Assembly: GCF_000017565.1 (NCBI RefSeq)
Contig: NC_009719.1
Location: 3,021,001-3,085,000, forward strand
Source of the DNA: Parvibaculum lavamentivorans DS-1
GTDB lineage: Bacteria; Pseudomonadota; Alphaproteobacteria; Parvibaculales; Parvibaculaceae
Reading direction: 5' to 3'
Length of the DNA stretch: 64,000 nucleotides
The notes under the pieces were generated by a model. That model made no database searches and was not told the origin of the DNA. It worked only from the letters and a program-made list of their open reading frames with translations. Shown piece by piece: positions 36,810 through 44,391 of this stretch (positions within the stretch are counted from its first letter, which is position 1; every line of letters begins with the position of its first letter). The position numbers and the translations under genes were made by a program.

Positions 36810-37439
36810 ATGACCCATGTCGAAATCCTCATGTTGCTGCAGTTCATCGGTATTGCCGCCTTCGCGGTTTCGGGGGCGCTTGTCGCCGGAGAACGTCAGA
36901 TGGATTGGTTCGGCGTCATGGTGCTGGGCGTTATCGTCGCCGTGGGTGGCGGGACCGTGCGCGACCTGTTGCTCGACGTGCCGGTCTTCTGGATGGCGGC
37001 CCCGTGGTACGTTTTGCTGGCGGGCTGTGTTGCGCTCGCCACTATTCCTTTTGCGCGCTTTGCGCACCGGGTCAGGCGGCCGGTCGCGATTGCAGATGCC
37101 GTAGGACTTGCGGTTTTTGTATCACTCGGCACGCGCAAGGCGCTCGAGATGGAGACGTCAGGCTTCGTCGCTGTCGTTATGGGTGTCATTACAGGCATCG
37201 CGGGAGGTGTCATCCGCGATGTGCTGGCGAACCGGACGCCGACTATCCTGCGCAAGGAGGTTTATGCTCTTGCCGCGCTTTGCGGCGCATTGCTGTTTGT
37301 GTTTGCAGACTGGATGGGCCTGCCTCCTCTGCTGACATTCTGGATTTCAAGCGGTGTGGTGCTGATAATCCGGCTTCTCGCGATCTTCTACAATTGGTCG
37401 ATCCCGACGTTGAAGGTCGAACCAGGAGAGCAGGACTGA
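36810..37439 (+). CDS. TRIC/UPF0126-family membrane protein
   Basis: A 209-residue membrane protein with seven helices and two repeats, each with a glycine-rich motif: GGGTVRDLLLDVP and GGVIRDVLANRTP. These are hallmarks of the bacterial UPF0126 (YicG/YadS) family, which are trimeric monovalent-cation channels related to eukaryotic TRIC. Function in the cell is uncertain; a glycine-transport role is proposed for some members. The ATG at 36810 gives the expected N-terminus (VEILMLLQFIGIAAFAVSGA). It is divergent from the GPH symporter. Confidence 0.88.
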   Translation: MTHVEILMLLQFIGIAAFAVSGALVAGERQMDWFGVMVLGVIVAVGGGTVRDLLLDVPVFWMAAPWYVLLAGCVALATIPFARFAHRVRRPVAIADAVGLAVFVSLGTRKALEMETSGFVAVVMGVITGIAGGVIRDVLANRTPTILRKEVYALAALCGALLFVFADWMGLPPLLTFWISSGVVLIIRLLAIFYNWSIPTLKVEPGEQD

Positions 37440-37658
37440 GCCGGGAGGAACAAGGGGCAGACGTGTGGCGGCGCTGGCCAAGCGGCCTGCCAAGTTCCTT
37501 ACATGCGGAAGATTTGACGAAACAGTTGCAGCCCAGATGAATGCACTGCGCGGCACGCTCCGGACGATGCCCTTCAAGCTCAAACACCTAGAGCTTGCTC
37601 TGGGGATGTAGCGCCCTAGCTCTATTGGCAGAACCCTACCAGATCAACGGAAGCTGCC
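37440..37658. other. Intergenic region, nothing recognised
   Basis: These 219 bases hold no ORF with family-like character, no clear hairpin and no confident promoter. A TTG start for the next gene follows directly. Confidence 0.4.
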
Positions 37659-38783
37659 TTGTCCGACCCCCAAATTTCGCTCTTCTATGAAATTCTTGGT
37701 TGGATGCCCGCATGGAGCGCCACGATACTTCTGGTGGCTATGGGGGCGATCTTCGCCATTGTCGCACACGCGATCGCGATCAGAGTGTTCACAACGCTGT
37801 TTTCGCAGCGTGCGATTTATGTGCAAACATTGGTGCGCAGAACCCGGCTTCTAACCTGCGCGATTGCGGTTTTTATTGCAGCGTCCCTCGCCATTCAGAT
37901 GGCCCCGCTTTCGGATGAAAGCCTTTCCGTTATCTCCTCCATTCTGGGTGCCTGCCTTATCGTAATTATCGGCTGGTCCGTGCTGGTGGCGACCCATATC
38001 GCTGCCGACATTTACATGGCTCGCTTCGAGCTGGACGTTGCGGACAATCTTCTCGCCCGAAAACATGTGACGCAGCTACGCATCCTTCGCCGTGTAGCGG
38101 ACACGCTTGTCGTCTTGCTGACGCTGGGCGCGGGGCTGATGTCGTTTGAGTCCGTGCGCCAGTATGGGATCAGTGTTTTTGCCTCGGCAGGTGCTGCGGG
38201 CCTTGTGCTGGGATTTGCTGCGCGCCCCGTGCTGGAAAACCTCATTGCGGGCATACAGATCGCCATAACACAGCCCATCCGAATCGACGATGCGGTGGTG
38301 GTCGAAGGGGAGTGGGGGTGGATCGAGGAAATAAACGGCACCTATGTTGTGATCCGCATTTGGGACTGGAGGCGGCTGATTGTGCCGCTGTCCTATTTCA
38401 TCCAGAACCCGTTCACCAACTGGACCAGAGAGAGCGCATCGATCATAGGGACCGTCTATCTTTATACGGATTATAACCTTCCAGTCGACGAGCTAAGGGA
38501 GCATCTGAACGAAGTGGCAAAGTCGTCCCCTCTATGGGATGGCAAGGTAGTCAACCTCCAGGTGACGGATGCCGGTGACCGTTCCATCGAAATTCGCGCA
38601 CTGGTGAGTGCGGCCACTTCACCGCAAGCCTGGGATCTGCGCTGCTATGTACGAGAGAAACTTGTTTCATATTTGCGAGAGCGTCATCCGGATTCTCTAC
38701 CGCAAGTGCGGTCGCGATATCTCGATGAAGAAAACCTCAACGGGAAGCGCAGGGTAGATGGCGTCGTTGCAGATGAAGCATGA
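37659..38783 (+). CDS. Mechanosensitive ion channel, MscS family
   Basis: A 374-residue MscS-type channel. Three or four N-terminal helices lead to the pore helix: YGISVFASAGAAGLVLGFAA, with the Gly/Ala packing pattern. Beyond it is the beta domain (ITQPIRIDDAVVVEGEWGWI, then INGTYVVIRIWDWRRLIVPL) and a C-terminal alpha/beta domain. It opens under membrane tension at osmotic downshock. The start is TTG at 37659 with GGAAG upstream; an ATG at 37704 lies within the first hydrophobic region. It precedes the betaine-synthesis genes by 347 bases, which suggests an osmotic-stress neighbourhood. Confidence 0.88.
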   Translation: MSDPQISLFYEILGWMPAWSATILLVAMGAIFAIVAHAIAIRVFTTLFSQRAIYVQTLVRRTRLLTCAIAVFIAASLAIQMAPLSDESLSVISSILGACLIVIIGWSVLVATHIAADIYMARFELDVADNLLARKHVTQLRILRRVADTLVVLLTLGAGLMSFESVRQYGISVFASAGAAGLVLGFAARPVLENLIAGIQIAITQPIRIDDAVVVEGEWGWIEEINGTYVVIRIWDWRRLIVPLSYFIQNPFTNWTRESASIIGTVYLYTDYNLPVDELREHLNEVAKSSPLWDGKVVNLQVTDAGDRSIEIRALVSAATSPQAWDLRCYVREKLVSYLRERHPDSLPQVRSRYLDEENLNGKRRVDGVVADEA

Positions 38784-39130
38784 TCAAAGAAATCCTTACA
38801 GGACGGCGGTTTTTTAATTTTCTTCGGCTTGCGGTTGATACTGACGATCAGCTTTGTTAGCTTGCGTCAGCTGAGAGGGCATATTGCGCGCGGTATCACA
38901 AGATGCAGCGCGGTCCCCAGTCGCGTCCTGTGACTCCAGTCACCTTGTCGATGTTTCGTCGGCGTATTTTGGACGCGGCCCGTTTCGTGCGTGTGCGCGG
39001 CTTATCTTGCGGGCTTTCGAAACCGAATTCATAGGTTGCCGGCGGCGATTTAGCCGGTGCCGTTTGTGCATTTTGACGGCAGCGCAGACATGCGCGCAGG
39101 TCGCCGTCATTCATTCCGGAGGAAGTCATC
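38784..39130. other. Leader region of the betaine-synthesis genes
   Basis: These 347 bases contain no convincing gene. A candidate weak promoter is TTGATA (38835-38840), 16 bases, TTAGCT (38857-38862). A perfect inverted repeat GTGACT-CC-AGTCAC occurs at 38930-38943. No glycine or SAM riboswitch consensus was recognised by eye. The ribosome site GGAGGAAG precedes the GTG start at 39131. Confidence 0.4.
38930..38943. promoter_or_regulatory. Inverted repeat upstream of gsmT, candidate operator
   Basis: GTGACT and AGTCAC, separated by CC, form a perfect dyad about 190 bases before the gsmT start. It resembles a regulator site such as that of a MarR or BetI-type protein, but the binding protein is unknown. 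Confidence 0.3.
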
Positions 39131-39940
39131 GTGAAACAACTGAAAAGGGAACAAGAATTTGGCGATGACCCGCTGGCGAGGCGGGAGACGGACAACTACC
39201 AGAACGAATATGTCGAGTCGTTCGTAGATAAATGGGACGATCTCATCGATTGGGACAGCCGGGCCGAGAGCGAGGGGCACTTTTTCATCGATATTCTGAA
39301 GGAGCGCGGAAAGCACAAGGTGCTGGATGTTGCGACCGGAACGGGCTTCAACTCCGTGCAGCTGCTGAAAGCGGGATTCGACGTTACGAGCGTCGACGGC
39401 AATGCCGAGATGCTTTCAAAGGCTTTCGCAAATGCCCGGGATCACAGTTTTGTCATGCAGACGGTTCATGCCGATTGGCGCTGGCTGAACAAGGATGTGC
39501 ATGGAAAATTCGACGCGATTATCTGCCTTGGCAATTCATTTACGCATCTTTTCGAAGAAAAGGACCGGCGGCGGGCGCTGGCGGAGTTTTATGCGGCGCT
39601 GAAGCATGACGGCATTCTCATACTTGATCAGCGCAACTATGACGCGATTCTGGATCACGGATTCAGCTCCAAACACAAATACTACTATTGCGGTGACAAG
39701 GTTACGGCTGAACCGGAGCATGTCGATGAGACACTTGCCCGCTTCCGCTACACGTTTCCGGACGACAGCGTCTATCACCTGAACATGTTTCCTCTACGGA
39801 AGAATTACACGCGGCGTCTCATGCATGAAATCGGGTTCCAGAAGGTGTCCACCTATGGAGACTTCCAGGACAAGTACAAGGACGAAGACACCGATTTCTT
39901 TATTCACGTCGCGGAGAAGACCTACCATGAAGGCGAATAA
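39131..39940 (+). CDS. Glycine/sarcosine N-methyltransferase (GSMT)
   Basis: A 269-residue class I SAM-dependent methyltransferase that methylates glycine to sarcosine and then to dimethylglycine, the first part of the three-step betaine pathway known from Ectothiorhodospira, Actinopolyspora and cyanobacteria. SAM site: HKVLDVATGTGFNSVQLLKA and then VTSVDGNAEMLSKAF; post-site II region: ICLGNSFTHLFEEKDRRRAL. The N-terminal DPLARRETDNYQNEYVESFV and C-terminal YTRRLMHEIGFQKVSTYGDF match GSMT. The start is GTG at 39131 with GGAGGAAG upstream. It overlaps the next gene by 14 bases. Confidence 0.9.
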   Translation: MKQLKREQEFGDDPLARRETDNYQNEYVESFVDKWDDLIDWDSRAESEGHFFIDILKERGKHKVLDVATGTGFNSVQLLKAGFDVTSVDGNAEMLSKAFANARDHSFVMQTVHADWRWLNKDVHGKFDAIICLGNSFTHLFEEKDRRRALAEFYAALKHDGILILDQRNYDAILDHGFSSKHKYYYCGDKVTAEPEHVDETLARFRYTFPDDSVYHLNMFPLRKNYTRRLMHEIGFQKVSTYGDFQDKYKDEDTDFFIHVAEKTYHEGE

Positions 39941-40766
39941 GTCCAGTGCGGTCGCACAGGCCGAAGCTTACTACGACAGCCCGGACGCAGATTCCTTCTA
40001 CTTCACGATATGGGGCGGGGAGGATATCCATATCGGGATGTACAAGGACGATAATGAAGCGATCGTTCCGGCAAGCCATCGCAATGACGAAACTCTGGCT
40101 TCGATGCTGCAAGGCATCGGTGAAACGTCAAAGGTGCTCGATATCGGTGCAGGTTATGGCGGTGCAGCGCGGCATCTCGCGAAGACACGAGGTTGTCATG
40201 TAACGTGTGTCAACATCAGCGAGACGCAGAACAAGCTCAACCGTGAGCTGAACAGGAAAGCGGGACTGGAAGAGCGCGTCGACGTCGTTCATGGCGATTT
40301 CGAGAATATTCCTGCGGATGACGAGAGCATGGACGTCGTATGGTCGCAGGACGCGATACTCCACAGCGGGAACCGTCCGCGCGTACTGGATGAGGTCAAG
40401 CGCGTATTGAAGCCCGGTGGCCAGTTCATTTTTACCGATCCAATGCAGGCCGATGATTGCCCCGAAGGCGTGTTGCAGCCCATTCTCGATCGCATACATC
40501 TGGAAACACTGGGCAGCTTCGATTTCTACGACAGGGAGCTTGGCCGCAGGGATTTCAAGAAGGTCGAAGTCAAGGTACTGACGCATCAGCTGCGGCGGCA
40601 TTACTGGCGTGTCGGCGAGGAATTGAAGGCGAACTACGAGCGCTTGTCCAAGGGGGCAAGCACGACCTATCTCGACAATATGATCAAAGGACTCGGCCAC
40701 TGGGTGGACGGAGCAGACAAGGGTTATCTTGCCTGGGGTGTCATGCATTACCGCTTGGCAAAGTGA
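39927..40766 (+). CDS. Sarcosine/dimethylglycine N-methyltransferase (SDMT)
   Basis: A 279-residue class I methyltransferase that converts sarcosine and dimethylglycine to glycine betaine. SAM motif: VLDIGAGYGGAARHLAKTRG; the acidic loop is CVNISETQNKLNRELNRKAG; post-motif: VVWSQDAILHSGNRPRVLDE. The N-terminal EAYYDSPDADSFYFTIWGGE with DIHIGMY is typical of SDMT and related UbiE-like enzymes. It starts inside the end of the GSMT gene and is followed by hairpins and a strong terminator. Together the two enzymes make a complete betaine route from glycine and three SAM. Confidence 0.9.
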   Translation: MKANKSSAVAQAEAYYDSPDADSFYFTIWGGEDIHIGMYKDDNEAIVPASHRNDETLASMLQGIGETSKVLDIGAGYGGAARHLAKTRGCHVTCVNISETQNKLNRELNRKAGLEERVDVVHGDFENIPADDESMDVVWSQDAILHSGNRPRVLDEVKRVLKPGGQFIFTDPMQADDCPEGVLQPILDRIHLETLGSFDFYDRELGRRDFKKVEVKVLTHQLRRHYWRVGEELKANYERLSKGASTTYLDNMIKGLGHWVDGADKGYLAWGVMHYRLAK

Positions 40767-40823
40767 CACGGCGGGCATAGATTTCTCTCGCCCGTCGATG
40801 TTCCGGGTGAAGAGGATGAAATG

Positions 40824-40894
40824 ATGACTTCGTTTGTCATGATCGGCGCGTGGTGGACCACCTGAAGGGTGGCCCCGCTCCGTCGTCTGACGAC
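40824..40894 (+). other. Run of three hairpins between SDMT and the orphan methyltransferase
   Basis: Three successive short hairpins: ATGAC/GTCAT (40824-40840), CCACC/GGTGG (40858-40872) and GTCGT/ACGAC (40882-40894). They lead into the terminator at 40902-40930. They might be the 3' end of the betaine mRNA, a small RNA, or a leader RNA for the downstream gene. No known riboswitch consensus was recognised. Confidence 0.4.
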
Positions 40895-40901
40895 TAACCG
40901 G

Positions 40902-40934
40902 AAAGGCCGCCCCTAATGGAGGCGGCCTTTTCGT
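40902..40934 (+). terminator. Intrinsic terminator after SDMT
   Basis: A perfect 10-bp stem, AAAGGCCGCC with GGCGGCCTTT (40902-40911, 40921-40930), a nine-base loop, then TCGT. It ends the GSMT-SDMT unit or acts as an attenuator for the methyltransferase gene starting at 41004. Confidence 0.75.
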
Positions 40935-41003
40935 TTGCAGAAATTCTCATCGAAAGAGCGCCTTCTCCGGGGTGGCTCCAATGCGCCTGGAGGTGCTGGA
41001 AAG

Positions 41004-41714
41004 ATGAGAAAGTTCGAACAAGCCTCACGAAATGAATTCGAGCTGGATGGCGTTGTGCCATGGGGTCGCCGCCTCTGTGAGTATGAGGCATTTCTCGGAT
41101 TGGAGCGCCTCGGTGACATGTCTCCGATATTGGACGCTGGCGGCGGACCTTCGTCTTTTGCGGCTGAAGCTGCTGCCCGAGGATCGCTTGTGGTTGCGGC
41201 CGATCCTTTGTACCGCTTTTCCGGAGCGGAAATCCGGGGAAGATTTGAAGAGGTGGCGCTTGCCATGCGGGCTGGCATGCGCCGTGCCGCATATCGCTTC
41301 AAGTGGAGCTATTACCGCTCGGAAGACGCAGTACACGCGCTGAGGAGAGAGGCGCTCAACCTGTTTCTTGCCGATTTTGAAGCGGGGAAAAGGGAAGGGC
41401 GCTATATACCGGCCTCGCTGCCCTTTCTGCCTTTTCCGGACAAAGCATTCAGGCTGGCGGTTTCGTCGCATCTACTGTTTCTGTATGGCGACGATCTCGA
41501 CTTCGCATTTCACCTGGCAGGGATGAAAGAACTTTTGCGGGTGGCAGCTGAGGTGCGGGTGTTTCCGCTCATCAATCTCGATGGCAGGCCATCAAGCCAC
41601 CTTCCCGGTATCATCGAGGCGCTGTCGGCGGATGGAGCGCGTCCGGAACTGGTGACGGTGCCGTTTGAGTTTCAAGCGGGAGCGACGCGGATGCTCAAAG
41701 TGTCGCGCGGGTAG
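41004..41714 (+). CDS. Orphan SAM-dependent methyltransferase-like protein
   Basis: A 236-residue protein with a class I methyltransferase SAM loop: ILDAGGGPSSFAAEAAARGS followed by LVVAADPLYRFSGAEIRGRF. A later conserved stretch, FPDKAFRLAVSSHLLFLYGD, is where the catalytic Asp/Asn loop is expected. The N-terminal EQASRNEFELDGVVPWGRRL is conserved-looking but I do not know its family. The start at 41004 is chosen because GGAGGT precedes it and the longer TTG frame would run through the terminator. It follows the betaine operon across a terminator, so it may be independent. Its substrate is unknown. Confidence 0.65.
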   Translation: MRKFEQASRNEFELDGVVPWGRRLCEYEAFLGLERLGDMSPILDAGGGPSSFAAEAAARGSLVVAADPLYRFSGAEIRGRFEEVALAMRAGMRRAAYRFKWSYYRSEDAVHALRREALNLFLADFEAGKREGRYIPASLPFLPFPDKAFRLAVSSHLLFLYGDDLDFAFHLAGMKELLRVAAEVRVFPLINLDGRPSSHLPGIIEALSADGARPELVTVPFEFQAGATRMLKVSRG

Positions 41715-41774
41715 CCCTATCCAACGACGGGAGGAAATTGCGATACTGCACACGGCGAGTGTGAAGGGGACCCC

Positions 41775-43439
41775 ATGAGCATCGAAAGTGTGACCGGTCT
41801 TGTCGGCGGCGTCGGCCTCTTTCTGGTGGGCATGTGGCTCATGACGGAAGGGCTGAAGGTTGCGGCGGGCCCCTCGCTGAAAGCCTTGCTTGAGCGATGG
41901 ACGAACACCCGGCTTAGAGGGCTGGTCTCCGGCTTTGCCGTGACGGCGCTGGTGCAGTCTTCCAGTGCTGTTACGGTCGCTACGATCGGCTTCGTCAACG
42001 CGGGGGTGCTGACGCTCAGACAGGCGGTATGGGTAATCTTCGGCAGCAATGTCGGCACTACCATGACCGGATGGATGGTGGCGATCATCGGTTTCAACGT
42101 GAATATCGAATTTCTCGCGCTGCCGCTGGTGGGCGTCGGGATGATGGTGCGGTTGACATCCCCGGGGTCTGCACGCGGAGCGTTGGGAGAAGCTCTGACC
42201 GGATTCGGCTTGTTCTTCCTCGGGGTGGCGGTACTGAAAGACAGCTTCGGCGGCATAGCGGCAGGGCTTTCTGTCGATGCGCTTTCCGACGGCTTCATGC
42301 AGGATTTTTTGTTCGTACTGGCCGGGTTTTTCATCACGGCATTGGCGCAGTCGTCCAGTGCGTCCATTGCGATTGCGCTCTCTGCTGTGTCCAGCGGGTT
42401 GATCGGGCTGGAGACGGGAGCCGCCATGGTTATCGGGGCCAATCTCGGCACCACCGTGACGGGGCTTCTCGCCGTTCTCAATGCCACTTCGAACGCCAAG
42501 CGGGTGGCGGCCAGTCATCTGATCTTCAATCTTGCGACAGGTGCGATCGCATTTCTCATACTGCCTGGCTTCGTTGCGATCATTTCGTGGCTCGCGGTTA
42601 CCGAGTTGGCACTTGGTGCGGCAGCCGTTCTCGCGCTCTTTCACACCCTGTTCAATGTTCTGGGGGTCGTACTGTTCTGGGGACTGACCGATCGGCTGAT
42701 CGCCAAGCTTGAGACGCTATTTGTCTCCGAGGACGAAAACGAAGCCAGAGCGCGGTACCTGGATCAGACGTTGCGGGACGTGCCCTCGCTTGCGGTGCCC
42801 AGCCTTTTGCTGGAATTGCAAAGGCTTGAAGCGATTGTAGCGGAAGCAGGAGCGAGTTATTTGCGGGATCCCGCGGGCAAGGCGGCGTATCTACGCCAGA
42901 GGTTCCTGGTCGCTTCGCGGCTTGCGGAAACGATCAGGGAATATGCGGCCGACCTGTCGGAAGCGCGATTGCCTACCGGACTGCCGGACGCCCTCGCACA
43001 TGCGCTGCGCGCCCTGCAGCATTGCAATGGGACAGTACACGAGCTCGAAGCGTTGATGACATATACGGCGACTGAGGCGCGGATGCCGGATAGCGCGCGC
43101 CGGGCGCTCGCGGATTACAGGCAGGCCGTGGCCGCTTTTCTGGCTGATCCACAAAACTACGCTGCGCATACCGATGTCGAATGGCTGACGGCGGCGGGAA
43201 ATCGATTTGAAGGGCAATATCAGGAGATAAAGCAGGTTGTCCTGTCGGCGGCATCGAGAGGCGATTTCGTTTACCTCGCCTATCTCGATGATGCCATGCG
43301 CGAGGCAGATCTCATGCGTCGCATCGCCCATCATGCCGTTCGGGGGGCCATGCGTTTGCAGGCGGCGCAGGATATTATTGCTTCCCCTCCCGGCAAGACC
43401 CAGCCGGAGGCACCCGAGGCTGTTCAATCCAACGAATAA
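41775..43439 (+). CDS. Na/Pi cotransporter family protein (NptA-like)
   Basis: A 554-residue protein with two Na/Pi-cotransporter repeats, each with the QSSSA motif: VTALVQSSSAVTVATIGFVN and TALAQSSSASIAIALSAVSS. GSNVGTTMTGW and GANLGTTVTGLL follow the repeats. The last 220 residues form a PhoU-like helical domain (NEARARYLDQTLRDVPSLAV). It imports phosphate with sodium in related systems. Nine or ten helices are seen. It sits 60 bases after the methyltransferase gene and is convergent with the hydrolase gene that follows. Confidence 0.9.
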   Translation: MSIESVTGLVGGVGLFLVGMWLMTEGLKVAAGPSLKALLERWTNTRLRGLVSGFAVTALVQSSSAVTVATIGFVNAGVLTLRQAVWVIFGSNVGTTMTGWMVAIIGFNVNIEFLALPLVGVGMMVRLTSPGSARGALGEALTGFGLFFLGVAVLKDSFGGIAAGLSVDALSDGFMQDFLFVLAGFFITALAQSSSASIAIALSAVSSGLIGLETGAAMVIGANLGTTVTGLLAVLNATSNAKRVAASHLIFNLATGAIAFLILPGFVAIISWLAVTELALGAAAVLALFHTLFNVLGVVLFWGLTDRLIAKLETLFVSEDENEARARYLDQTLRDVPSLAVPSLLLELQRLEAIVAEAGASYLRDPAGKAAYLRQRFLVASRLAETIREYAADLSEARLPTGLPDALAHALRALQHCNGTVHELEALMTYTATEARMPDSARRALADYRQAVAAFLADPQNYAAHTDVEWLTAAGNRFEGQYQEIKQVVLSAASRGDFVYLAYLDDAMREADLMRRIAHHAVRGAMRLQAAQDIIASPPGKTQPEAPEAVQSNE

Positions 43440-43440
43440 A

Positions 43441-44313
43441 TCAGGTGATGTCGTTCTGCAGAAACGCGTCGATGGCGGCGAGTACTTCCGGCTCATCGAG
43501 GAATGGTGCGTGACCGCGATCCTTCGCGACGATGGTTTTCATCAGGGGATGCTCTTCGGTCATTCGCGCCACGATTTCTGCCGTCAGAAGGTCTGAGTAT
43601 TCACCTCGAACAACCAGCACAGGCATCTGGGCGAGTGCCTTGAATTGCGGCCACAGGGTTGGAATTTCGCCCTTCGCGGCGTCCATGCCCTTTCGCATGG
43701 CGGTCCCTATCTTCGGGTCGTAGTCCATCTTTGGTGCGCCGCTTTCCTCGGCAAATGTGCGGCGGGAGAAAGCACGCCAGTCGTCGCTCGACAGATTTGG
43801 AAATTCGCGCTCATTCATCATGCGAAGCTTGACCGCCGCTTCGTCCCAGGTGGCGGGTGTCTCCATGATGCCGACATAGCCGGCGATCCGCTCAATGCCT
43901 TTTGGGTCGAGCTCCGGACCAACATCGTTCAGGATCGCGGCCTTGATGACATTCGGGCGAAAGGCGGCAAGCGCCATGATGATGAGGCCGCCGCGCGACG
44001 TGCCCACAAAGATCGCTTGCGCAACGCCGGCTGCGGCCATGAGGTCGAGAGTGTCCATCATCTCGTGGGCCGGCGTGTAGTCGGACCAGTTCTGACAATA
44101 TTCCGAAAGCCCCCTGCCGCGCAGGTCCGGGCAGAGGACACGGTGGCGGGATGAGAGGTGAACCGCCAGCGCTTCGAAGTCCTTTGAATTTCGGGTCAGG
44201 CCCGGCAGGCAAATAACCGGCGTACCGGGAGAGGTTCGGTCGCCATAGTCCCGGGCGAAAAGCCGGAGGCCGTCCTGACTGGTATAGAATAGCTCGCGAT
44301 AGGGAAGCGCCAT
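43441..44313 (-). CDS. Alpha/beta hydrolase
   Basis: A 290-residue alpha/beta hydrolase without signal peptide: VICLPGLTRNSKDFEALAVH (oxyanion hole), LCPDLRGRGLSEY and the nucleophile elbow FVGTSRGGLIIMA (Ser). Acid and histidine are likely in LVVRGEYSDLLT and AKDRGHAPFLDEPE. The family includes dehalogenase-like and lactonase-like enzymes; the substrate is unknown. It ends almost back to back with the Na/Pi transporter gene and lies just beyond the Slt gene's stop. Confidence 0.85.
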   Translation of the reverse strand: MALPYRELFYTSQDGLRLFARDYGDRTSPGTPVICLPGLTRNSKDFEALAVHLSSRHRVLCPDLRGRGLSEYCQNWSDYTPAHEMMDTLDLMAAAGVAQAIFVGTSRGGLIIMALAAFRPNVIKAAILNDVGPELDPKGIERIAGYVGIMETPATWDEAAVKLRMMNEREFPNLSSDDWRAFSRRTFAEESGAPKMDYDPKIGTAMRKGMDAAKGEIPTLWPQFKALAQMPVLVVRGEYSDLLTAEIVARMTEEHPLMKTIVAKDRGHAPFLDEPEVLAAIDAFLQNDIT

Positions 44314-44391
44314 GGGGGATCAGTCTCCGGACAGCATGTGACGGGGGGATCATGTGCAACCAATGCGGCGGCAGCAAGATGGCTCGCTGCT

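Noticed and set aside
38784-39130. Glycine or SAM riboswitch upstream of gsmT
   Set aside because: I looked for the glycine-aptamer GGAGAG blocks and SAM-type cores and did not find them; only a short dyad remains.
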